From NCBI GenBank assembly GCA_959347315.1, contig OY365806.1, forward strand, positions 25,567,516 to 25,631,515: a stretch of DNA of 64,000 bases. Reading direction: 5' to 3'. The stretch is from Bimastos eiseni (lineage: Eukaryota; Annelida; Clitellata; Crassiclitellata; Lumbricidae). Positions 46,500 through 57,400 of this stretch are shown here, one piece after another (position 1 is the stretch's first letter; the number at the start of each line of letters is the position of its first letter). The translations under genes and the position numbers were made by a program. Under the pieces are notes generated by a model that was not told the origin of the DNA, ran no database searches, and saw nothing but the letters and a program-made list of their open reading frames with translations.

Positions 46500-46830
46500 G
46501 TTTGAGACAATGATTGTACCTGTGTTGATGTATTGGGCAGAGGCGTGGACACTAAAAAGGAGGCAAGAACTGAAATGAGAATGCTACACTGCGTACTGGG
46601 GATATAACTGATGGATAGGAAAAGAAATGATGATATCAGGAAATCGCTGGGAGTGGTGTGCATATCGGACAAGATACGAGAGGGCAGATTGTGGTGGTAC
46701 GGTCATGTGGAGTGGGCTATTGAGGACAGTGGTATCAAGAGAATCAAGAAGGCAAAGGTATATGGTCACCGAAGTAGAAGCCGATGGAAGAAAAGGCGGA
46801 ATTCATTTGGCAAAAACAGCAACTGAAGCA
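46500..46830 (+). pseudogene. RTE-like LINE C-terminal fragment
   Basis: MRMLHCVLGI then MDRKRNDDIRKSLGVVCISD and REGRLWWYGHVEW reproduce the RMLRW..GV.R.DR.RN..IR...I...RLRWYGHV block at the end of many LINE reverse transcriptases. Broken by stops and a frameshift. Confidence 0.7.
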
Positions 46831-47340
46831 ATCAATGTGGGCTATGTCACAGTTGGGTCAGTCATCGACGACAATGGTGAACTTCAGTCCATTGTCAGAG
46901 AGCAACAGGTGTCGAACATAGCTCTGAGGTTGTCAAAGACGAAAATAATGCATGCAGCAAGACAAATTCTCACTGACCGAGTATATAGTAACAGAAACGA
47001 AACAAAAAAGGTCACGTAGACCATGGACGTTGGAAACACAATATTTACCAATCGGAGAGAATGCATCGGAAAAAATAAATTTACACGAGAAGAATGTGAA
47101 AGCATTTCCGAATAAAATTGGATGCATCATGAGAAAAAGATATTGCTGTAGCACATGTAGCATCATGGAACATAAATGGCTCGACATTTTGAAGTCTAAT
47201 CACCAATGGAATGGGAGACTATTATCTGTGAAACTGTTAGACATGCCAAGCCATACAATATACATTCTCTGGAGAATGACATCACATTACAAGGGGTTTC
47301 AAACGGTTCAGAAGACAGATGCTCTGTTTTAGAACCACTA
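46831..47340 (+). other. Open-reading stretch of unknown origin next to LINE debris
   Basis: Two overlapping frames (to 47019 and 46952-47332) encode VIDDNGELQSIVREQQVSNI and a 126-residue basic, Cys-containing protein. The DDNGEL string resembles the linker before LINE reverse transcriptases. I cannot name the rest. Confidence 0.3.
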
Positions 47341-47469
47341 CAATTTGACCTGAAACATGCTTAACAGCCCCAGGGTTCGTTTCACTTAAAAGCTGTGATA
47401 ATGTACATCGAGACACCATTAACATCCAAACCATTCCACAAGTCGACAACTCTTGCACTGAATAATTTC

Positions 47470-48070
47470 TGCCATATTGTTCCTTTCGTTTTCTTAAATG
47501 AGCAATATACCTAATTACCTATCCTATGTGCCCAATAATTTATACATATGCCCCGAGTTGCCTTGCTTGGTGGTAATCGGTATCCTCTGCACCTGCCAAC
47601 TTCCAATACTGTTAGTCCACACCTTTTCAACTTATTTCTATATCCGAATCTGAGTAGATCCGTGTTCACGGTCCATAATAATATTATGCTCATTCAAATG
47701 CTCTGCTATATTATCCTCAACAATTCACTCCATGACCTTACACACAATACTTGTTAAACTGACATGGTGTACCTCTGTTTACCTTTTTGAACAATGAAAC
47801 TATGACAGTATCTGTCTATTCCCGCGACACCTCTCCAGATCAATTGAATATATGTGCTAATACTGCTCCAATTTCTTCTCTGACTTCATGAGTGAATTTG
47901 GAATGTATTTAATCTATTCCTGGATTTAGTCAGTTGTAGACCCTCCCACTTGTTATTCCACATTTCATTTAATAGGCTAAATATAATCTCATCAATACTT
48001 TATATGCAATGTCTGAAAACGCTTGGTTGAGCTCAGGGGTATTTCCTGTCATCCATTCTGGAAAACCACT
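47470..48070 (-). pseudogene. Decayed LINE reverse transcriptase, minus strand
   Basis: Across frames the reverse strand reads HHVSLTSIVCKVME, VEDNIAEHLNEHNIIMDREH, matching PVSLTS..CK..E..I...I..HL....L....HGF of LINE reverse transcriptases. EVREEIGAVLAHIFNXSLER precedes it. Many stops. Confidence 0.65.
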
Positions 48071-48547
48071 AATGTACTTCTAAAATATATCTGTCCAGGA
48101 AACACTTCTGGAGATGCCATGGTAACTGATGTTAAACGTTTACAATACTCTAAACATGGGATGGAGTACACACGGACTCATGAAACATTGATTGCAAACC
48201 TCTGGATATCCGAATTTAGACCGAAAGAATGACTAAATATATATCAGTGTTCCCATCCATACCAATTAATCGTGCCAAGCCTACGCATCTGTTTTATCTA
48301 TGCCATTCAATAGTTCCTAATGAACATCAAGGATTGTTTTGCTGCGACATGTTGCTTCCAGCATGTTCAATGCAGCATCAAGAAAAGTTTACACAGTATG
48401 ACTTGTTGAATGGATAATACTAATACATACTTTTTTTAAACATTTCTTGCAATGATTATCAAAGGGTACCAGTTAGAGGCGATTGGTCAAATAAATGAAT
48501 GCATCACAGTTTCGATTAGAAATCAGCCTATAATAAACTGCACCTTC

Positions 48548-48740
48548 TTTTTTCATTCATTAATTCTGCGCATTTATATAGCGTCCTTTCAAGAACCAAC
48601 TCAGGAGCGCTCCCAGCCCAGCCACGACTAAAACAATGACATGAGGGACTTGACAGTTGGGCAACAAGGAAAGAGTTGAGCTCAGATGGGACCTCTTTAC
48701 ATGTTGAGGGACCCACAACCGAGAAAGCATTGAATTCCTA
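48548..48740 (-). repeat. Dispersed repeat with GCGCTATATAAAT end
   Basis: Reverse strand ends GGGCTGGGAGCGCTCCTGAG...GACGCTATATAAATGCG and TGAATGAA. The body has GGGTCCCTCAACATG, similar to the 18640-19170 copy. Confidence 0.55.
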
Positions 48741-48868
48741 GTTTATTTTGACTGTAGCCTTCAAAACTGATTAGAAAAAATAGAATCCATCTGTTTAGCC
48801 TCATGTACCAAGTGTCATAGTTAAGCAAAATCGTTAATTCCTTGCACTAATCTGCTGCTAAAGTATTG

Positions 48869-49615
48869 CAGTGGCGGATCCATGGGGGGGGGGGGTAACC
48901 TTATATTATTTGGAAAGAAATTTCTTTAGCGATTTTTACTTGGCTTTTGCAGCCCTTTATAAAGAAAGTATGCAATGTCAACAAAAATGTTCAAATTTTA
49001 ATGTAGATATACACTGTTGTAAATTATATTTTGAAGTAATTTATAATTGTTGAAATTTGAAATACAATCATTTGATGAAGACTAGAGAGTTTAGTTGTTA
49101 GACTAGCAACGTACATAAAACCTTGATTTGTTGATTATTTTAACAATTTGTTCACTTCATAGCGTCCCGAAAAGAAATATTGATATTGTTTAATTAATAA
49201 TATTATTGATTATAGCAACAATCTATAATATTTTTTATTATAAACTGATATTAAATTAATAATACACAATTATTTAAAAATTTTAATTTTAAAAGTAATT
49301 TGTATTTACTATTTATTATATTTTTAACTAACACAGCATGGTGTTTGAAAACGGAAGTAAATTAGGTCTATTGAGCAGACTGTTTAAAAGTAATATGAAT
49401 TTTAATAAAGTTGTGCGGTGCGTATTTTAAACCGGACTATTGGGATACCAATATATGACGTCATTTTATAGTTACATTACATAGATTAAGACAGTAGAAG
49501 AATGATACTCAAAGAAAAAAAAGGAAACAAGTTTTACGATTTGTGGGCTTGCCTGCGGTTGCCACTAAAACCTAAAAATCGCCCCCCCTTACTAGATGGT
49601 CTGGATCCGCCCCTG
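48869..49615. mobile_element. hAT-type non-autonomous element, 747 bp
   Basis: Inverted ends CAGTGGCGGATCCA / CAGGGGCGGATCCA, perfect duplication AAGTATTG (48861-48868, 49616-49623). Interior is AT-rich with no transposase frame. Confidence 0.9.
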
Positions 49616-50934
49616 AAGTATTGTTTGTTGTTTGTTGAAAAGATGTGCACTCTGGCAATTCATTTCGTATAAAACAGTAACAAGCTTGTTGCTAACACTT
49701 TTTCTACCTTTGGAATGCTCCTGTTTGTGCACATACGAGCTTTATGTTGTTTATCGACAAAACCTTAAACTGCACAGATGTGTTATATGACTTTTGGCCA
49801 TATTTTCAATTACTTACACTATGTTGCGGCATAACATACAATAACAGTATCACTTGTTGAATCACTATAAACAATCTGGCTATTTCACGTTATGACAAAG
49901 TAGCACATTTTTTGCAAAACCGTATTTTCCTTCACCTGACAATTTTTCATTTCTGCTTCATAAGAGAATTGTGAAGTTAGAACTCGTTATGCAGCCTAGT
50001 TATCAAGACTAGCACTAAAGCACCTATTATACCATTAACAATAATAATAGCTATAAATTTAATAATAATAAAATGACATCTAAATTATATATCTTGTAAG
50101 TGTGGTGCTTATGCAACCAAAAGCTCGGACACTCAATGCGGCCGAAGATCTTTTGCAGATGTCTAAAACTGCACTAATCCTAACCTGACCCTCACGATGC
50201 ACTAAGTCAATTTATCTGTTAACAAAAACAAGCCCGACTGCTGATTTATACCTCAAAAGTCCAGGATGTAGTCACAGGCATAATCTAGGTCAATGACCCA
50301 GTTTTCGTTAGCTTCAGATCCCTTCCATATGATATTAATCTCTGACCAAACCAAGACAGGCTTGTTACATTCTGACACGTACAGTGCTTGTTTATGCTAA
50401 ATCATCTCTGAATTTACAAAGAGTTACTTGATTTAAGATTTTGCCAGTCATTTCAAAGTAAATTGCGCCTTTATTTTTTTAAATCATGGAAGTATACCCA
50501 AATTAATATTTCAAGCTCCGATGACACTACGTGGCTGTCAATGGTTGTGGCATAAATCGATCAGCTTTTTCATTGTTAACCACAGGAGTACATGTGCAGT
50601 AATACGTAATACAATGGTTGATGTGCAGTGAGTAACTATGGGTGGACTCAAAGGAAAATTAGTTCCGCATACAGAGTATCCATAATACTATAATAAGCCT
50701 ACATCCAGTGACCAACTATGCTGATTTGTTAAGTAGCTTATTTATTTACTTTCAATTTATAAACCTTTTTCTATGGTATTCATTCATGCAGTCATTCATT
50801 CATTCACACAGGGTCTTCCTGATAGGCCTACTATAATAAATCCAGTGACCCAGCTTACTTGTTAAGTAGCTTTTGCCTATTTATTTATTTTCAATTTATA
50901 AGCTTAATGTTTTTCTTTCTTGTACATTTATGTT

Positions 50935-51075
50935 TTGGTATTCATTCATTCACTCATTCATTCACTCATTCATTCACTCATTCATTCACTCATTCATTCG
51001 TTCGTTCATTCATTCACTACAAGGATTTTGAGGCTCCTCTTCAAGAAATCTACTCAGAGGCGATCCGGAGACAAA
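50935..51075 (-). repeat. LINE-type tail with long (TGAA)n
   Basis: About 80 bases of CATTCACT/CATTCATT precede CTACAAGGATTTTGAGG...CTACTCAGAGGCGATC, a diverged copy of the GCTCCTGAGTAG...GGCGC tail on the reverse strand. Confidence 0.45.
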
Positions 51076-51315
51076 CTAGACTTGAGCAATCTCTAAAATG
51101 CATTTGCTGGGTTTCTAGCAATGTTATTTATAGGCCCTATACGAGCTCCTCTAACGGAGGTCCATTTCAAGTGGAAGGGCCAACAATCGAGAATGTGCGA
51201 CGCTGCCTAGAATACTAGAACGGCCACCATAAAGATCGCCACTAGCAGATCAGAGAAGGGCTCGGCGTTCACCTGTATCTGATACTGGACGACACAGGCC
51301 ACGTGTAGCTCACCC

Positions 51316-51653
51316 CAAGGCTGCAAACATGTTGGTTTCTTGGTTATTTGGTTTTTTGGTTATTTAAAAAAAACGAAAGATAAAAAACATGGAAATTTTT
51401 TGTTTTTTGTTTTTTTTAAAATATTTTTATTCATCTAATATTATTATTATATTACTAATAGTGTGTTATTCAGTCCGAAATATAGCTAAATTAGTTATAA
51501 AAACGAGTTGGAGCTCTTTTTCATGCTGTGTATGATGCTTTTTATAACATAATTGTTATTACAAAATCCAAAAGAAAATTAAAAACCAAAATACCAAATA
51601 AAACAAAAAAACAACTTTTTATTTTAAGAATATCTTTGTTTTTTGCACCTCTG
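51316..51653. mobile_element. hAT-type MITE, family A copy 2
   Basis: 338 bp, ends CAAGGCTGCAAACATG and, reversed, CAGAGGTGCAAA. Flanks GCTCACCC and ACTCACCT (6 of 8). Inverted relative to the copy at 2223-2560 and exactly the same length. Confidence 0.72.
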
Positions 51654-51805
51654 ACTCACCTCCATTATGGTATTGGTAGGCCCTATAGCGGAGGGCCTCC
51701 AAGAACGCACCGCCCGACCAGAACTGTACAGCTATCCTATGGGAGATACGCTTCGCGACTAGATGCCAATACCGGTACCGTGTGACGCATATAATTTTTT
51801 TTCAG

Positions 51806-51943
51806 GAGCTAATGGAGGCGCAATTTCGGAAATTGGAGACGCGCCAATCACATGTAGACGAGAAGCAGAACGGAGAGCCATGGTCTTTAGCGCCTGACGG
51901 GCAACCAGAGTTCAGAGCAAGGCGAGTTGTTTGTCAATGCTAG
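51806..51943 (+). CDS. Orphan terminal-exon candidate, unknown protein
   Basis: A strong acceptor (ataattttttttcag) opens a 45-codon frame starting ELMEAQFRKLETRQSHVDEK and ending in FRARRVVCQC and TAG. Coiled-coil-like start. I found no upstream partner exon and do not recognise the protein, so it may be chance. Confidence 0.22.
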   Translation, partial: ELMEAQFRKLETRQSHVDEKQNGEPWSLAPDGQPEFRARRVVCQC

Positions 51944-52270
51944 TTGCCCGCCAGTATCGACGATCAGGAACGTCTTAGGGTCGTATTCTCTGCTTTGACG
52001 TGTTTGAAGGTCCAGTGAGATGGTAGGGCCTACCCAGCGTATTGGACGCTGTGTCTGAGGTTGACCATTCCAACCTCCGATTGATTTTTATAATATTTAT
52101 TGTCATGTTTATTATTATATTTTTCTATTTATTCTTTTATTTATTATTCTTATATTCATCATTAGTATAGGCCTACCTATATTTTTCGTTATTATCTGAT
52201 GGATAGGATAGCCCGGATCGGCCGTTAGGGTACTCGCTTGACTTCATCCACAGATATAAAGGCCAATATA

Positions 52271-52299
52271 TGCGATATATATATATATATATATATATA
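52271..52299. repeat. (TA)n microsatellite
   Basis: Short TA run. Confidence 0.9.
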
Positions 52300-53376
52300 G
52301 GGCTTATATATAATTATATTCGATAGAATTACAATTGCCTTGATTTTTATTATATTCGGGACCACGCCTTCTCTAGAAGAAGAAGAAGTAATAGAGACAA
52401 TTAGGAGAAGTCTGTTTACTGCTACTTCTTCCTCCTCATTCCACCTGTTCATCATCGAGTACACACATTTTAGGGGCGTAGCGTATACATTTTGTCTACG
52501 TTTACGAAGGTTCGCCACTTCAATCTATACAATCGTATGAATAGAATTAATTGCCTAAGCATCAGATGATCAAGTTAATTAGATTAATTAAACCAACCCA
52601 AATGGAGATCAACGGATCTAGTTATCTTAATATGCATAAGTACTCTCATCTGTAAAACACACGTACATAATTATAGGCTTGTAGACACACTTGTGTTTTG
52701 TTGGTCTACTCATCTGTGTGTCTGTTTCCTTCTGTCTGCCTGTTTGTCGCTCTGTCTGTGTGGCCATCCATTACGTTGCAAAATTTGTAGTAGCGGCTAT
52801 AGCAGAATTAGTATTTATAACTGTATTTAGCAGCGGTCTTTATGTAGATGCTTCAATGCGCATACAGTATGTCGTAGTGATCGACCTAACCTTGGTTGGT
52901 ATAACGACATCTTGCGACGACCCGAGTCACTGGCATAATGACTTAACTTACCATACAATTAGATTCTTGTTGTCAGATACAATGCGGACCTAGTAGCATT
53001 TTCTTAATTCTGTAATCATAAAAATTATCCGTTTAAATGATATCCAGAGCCCAGCACATGATTATAGTTTCTAGTGTTACCAGACATTCGTTTTAGGGCT
53101 TCTAAGGCTATCATGGTCTGGGGTGTCTTGGAAATATCATCTCAGACCCACTGATGACCCTTCTCGTCCTTTCAGGCCTACTCCTCCTCTCCACGTCCTC
53201 CTTCTCTTACTCCTCCCCCTATCCTCTCCGGTTCTAAAAGCAGCCTAAAGATCGGCAGAGTCTAAAGGTGTCAGCGTATTGGCGAGAGGGCATCTTCATT
53301 TTCAGAGCAGACATCGGTGCCGATAGACGATATTAGCCGTAGATAGACCAATTCTCGGCGGACTCATCGCGCCGAA

Positions 53377-53516
53377 ATGGAGTCCATCTCACGCTGGAAA
53401 CGACGCCGATCAAGTTCGTCGCTCTGCAGGGTTCTTTTGGGAATCGTTGTAGGATCCGTACTTTTGGAAACTGTTCAGAGCAATTCGCAACAACGTCGTG
53501 ACGTCAACGATGTCCA
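53377..53516 (+). CDS. CUBN: Cubilin exon 1 (secretory leader)
   Basis: Encodes MESISRWKRRRSSSSLCRVL and onward through a hydrophobic stretch to QQRRDVNDV, ending CA|GTAAGT. The basic n-region is long for a signal peptide, so a later start or a signal anchor is possible. Confidence 0.72.
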
Positions 53517-54024
53517 GTAAGTCGTGATCTTCGTTTCCATCGTCATCGTCGTTGTCATTTTCGTTGCAATTTTGTGACGGCATTGAAATCGTTTTAGGAG
53601 CAAGGAGTTACACATAAGATGACATCAAATTAAAATGATAATAACGATAATGTAATAACAGGAGCAAACTGAAATTTAAAAAAAATGCTGATGATGACGA
53701 CGATATTATAAATAATAATAATAATAATAATAATGTTATTATTATTATTATTTATTATTATTACTATTATTATTATTATTATTATTATCATTATTATTAT
53801 TATTTTTTAATATATTTTTCATGCCCTGAGGTACTTCGTTCCCCCCAGGGGCTTAGAGATTATTATTATTATTATTATTATTACTTATTAATAACATTAA
53901 CACAGTTACTACTAATAATATTATCAATAATTATATTATTATGCTTATTATTATTATTGTCAGCTGTAGATCTAATATGGCATTATTCATCGTTGGCGTT
54001 GCGAACGGATCTATCCTGAGGCCA

Positions 54025-54099
<75 letters not shown>

Positions 54100-54290
54100 C
54101 AGGCTAATTAGTAGGTCATTAATCGTTTTCAATATTTTTTAGGCGTTAGTGTCATTCAGTCTCCAGTTTTCCCCTAGTTCCAATCTGAGGTGCCCAGAAT
54201 AGTCATCGAATTTCGTACTTGGAGGGCGACGAAGAGACGCTGAAGGAGATGGCTGATCTCACGCTGGTCACAAATTAATATTTACATACA

Positions 54291-54328
<38 letters not shown>

Positions 54329-54378
54329 GCATTATTATTGTTAGCATTATTATTATTAGTGTTAGTATTATCATTTTT

Positions 54379-54409
<31 letters not shown>

Positions 54410-57400
54410 TTACTACTACTACTACTGCTACTACTATTACTATTATTAGTAGTAGTAACAGTATTAGTATTTAGTATCGGGAGCTTCTCAGGACTGCATG
54501 GGGTCTCGAGTCGAAGGGAGCCTGCTGGCAGTTTCTGTCGGACGGGAGATATCTGACGTACGTATGATGCAATAGTAATCCACTCTGCTCTACCTTCTAC
54601 CTTCTACATAGCACCTCAGGTCGGGTTTATTGGTCCGGCGTCGGTGCAGGCTGCTGGTCGTAGGACTCTGAAGAATAATTTTTTTTTGTTTCGAACCGCC
54701 AGTGGCGTCACTGGGGTTGGTGTCACCCAGTGCGGTAAACTCTTGGTGTCACCCCTCTAGACTTTCACCATGGTCTTCTGAGCTCTGAGTCTTATTCATT
54801 TAAGCACCAGACGCTCTGCATGGTGGCACCCTGTGCCTGCTCATGTATTTAACAATGAACGGTTATGAAACCCGACTAGACAGAGCTATGTCTGCTTTGT
54901 CAAATTTGCAATTTTTTTATTTTGGTGTCACCCCTTGATGGTGTCACCCGGTGCGGCCCGCACCCCCTAGTGACGCCCCTGCGAACCGCTTCCTAAGTTT
55001 GGCTTCGTTTCTCTTTATAGGCCGCGAATCGTGACGGTCGGTGGGAACCTAATCTTCCAGACTGGTGCCAACCACAACATCACATTCCGTCCTGGTGGAA
55101 CTGGATCAGTCGTCGTTGACGACGAAGACCTCAGACAACTCATCACTTTGGTGAGCTATCATAAATGAATTGGGTTACCATGATGACAAGTTGCCACGAC
55201 GACAGTTTATCATGAAAACAGTTTATCATGAAGAAAGCTGACCAAGAGTGCACATTACTCTCATCATTCGATTGCCAGTATTTGAAAATAAATTATAATA
55301 TATATATTATTCTGATGTGGCACGGTGACCTATTGGCTTAAGCGATCGGTCGGTAGCACTCAGTGTGCGCTAAGTGTGCGGGTTCGACTTTCGTCCGAGG
55401 ACTCACTGTGTAGGAGCCTTGAACAAGTCCTTCGTGCACAATTGCTCTGCAGTTGCGTCGTCGAGGCGTGTGCACTTCTGAATAAAAAAATGCTGGATGA
55501 AGGCGATATCAAGTTTCAAATATAAATTGCTTTTGTATTTCAGTTGTACATATATACATGCATATATATTTATATATTTCTATTATACATGCCATGACAG
55601 CATGATAAATCGTAATCATTATTGGTACCATATATATTATATATTATGCACGTTATATTCAAGAGGTGAAAGGATAATAATTATGATTTAAATTGTGAAA
55701 TGTGGATCCATGCACGGACTATGCAAACATAGTGCATCACCCCAAAGCATTAATCATCATACGGTAGTTCGTCGACATGACAGATTCGCGCTTAGTCCTG
55801 TGACCTTTGAACCAGAGCCAGAGTGCAGCTTCCAACGAAGCCAGCGAGATACACAGAGGGTAATGAAATCGATCCGATCTGTAATTCGAACTTGATTGTT
55901 TCCTACGTTAGCGAATTGAATGACCGATTGCAAATCACGACTGCAGCCTGTTTAGATGTGAAAGGGTCAATGTTTGAGATGTCAATGATCAGAGAAAACG
56001 AACCACCGAGTTAAGACATGTCTTAGAAAGAAATGAAGTAAGGTAATACAATAGTATAAGATACTATTCTCCTGATCCGAAGATTTTCCTGTTCCTGACG
56101 TAGGCAAAGACTCCCGTTGAGAGAACTGCTGATTAGAGCGGCGCTATACAAATGTTCGGTTACATCACATGTCATTACCTCACATAAGGAAATGAAGATA
56201 TATGATCAGGGAATGTATGAACGGTAAAATCAGGCAATGAAAGATGAGGTGAGGTAATACATGTTGGATGTAAGGAAGTGTGAGGAAATAATCAAAAGTG
56301 AGGTAGCCTATAATCAAAAGTGAGGTAGCCTACTATAATAGAAATGTAATATTAAACAAGGCAGGGCAATGGAAGGACATGTGTGGTAAAGAATGGAAAC
56401 GTAAGACGTGTAAAGTAAGCGAAGAAAACGTAGGAAACATTCAGAGACTCAATGCAAATCCTAAATTATGGCAATTAGTTGCAGAAGTCGAAATTGTTTT
56501 AACTAAAAATAGCATCAGTTTGTTAGCAAATGGGGCTTTCCATTGTAATTTAAAAGATACTCTATAGCTCTAAACTGCTTTAGCAGACCTTGAATGTCAT
56601 TACATTACATTACCGTTTCGCCGTGGTCGACCCCGCATTCTGGAACTGGCGTCAACGCAATATATAGTGCATGTTTTCTTCTCCAATCTGTTCCTTCATC
56701 TTACAAGAACATTCTGCTCAATCGTGGTTCTCCATTGCCAGGTCGGCAGCACCCGTGGGGGCTTTTGGGAGAGGCGTTACATAGTTGTGCCCTTACATAC
56801 TAAATTACATGACATCTTACTGCATAGCATTCATATTAATTTTTATGTTTCATATTTTTTTAAGTTTCTTGAGAGCATAACAATTAAGTATTGTATTCTG
56901 TGGAGGTAGAGCATCAGCCACCCCACTCCCCCAACCACCCAGCGGGCACCACCTACTGTCTCCAACCATCCCATCCTCAGCATTATGTTTACACTCCTTC
57001 TCTGCAGTTCTGAGTACGGAGGGAGCAAAGTTCCGAGAAGGAACGAAGTCCGCGGAAATTCCGCTAGATTGGAGATGTTTATAAACAATTTTGTGTAGGC
57101 GTCACCCTTGGGCTTTTGTTACAGCTTCTGTTAGACACTGTTTAAATGTCTAGATGCAGAGATACAAGCACACATAGGCTACAAGCACAGCACACCCCTG
57201 TATATATACAAACATACATACAGTTGAGCCCGCCATACATAGGCTTACATACAAAACCTAAGCATACATGCGAACATAAAATTTGATGCATTCGTAATAA
57301 TATGAATACATTTTTTCAAAATATGCATACAAGCAAGTGTACACACAGGCCTATACCATATGCATACAATACACACAAACAAACACAAAATACAAAGCGT

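Larger units (their letters stand above)
43095..53376. other. LASP-cubilin intergenic region: transposon debris
   Basis: Apart from the elements listed separately, AT-rich sequence with no exon that I can join to a gene. 51806-51943 is the only candidate. The strip before cubilin has no TATA box in a clear position. Confidence 0.45.

Noticed and set aside
52475..52500. AGGGGCGTAGCG as a hAT terminus
   Set aside because: No matching inverted end or 8-bp duplication found nearby.
55695..55895. CSFQRSQRDTQ frame as an extra cubilin exon
   Set aside because: Exons 2 and 3 already join in phase with continuous similarity to human cubilin, leaving no gap for it.
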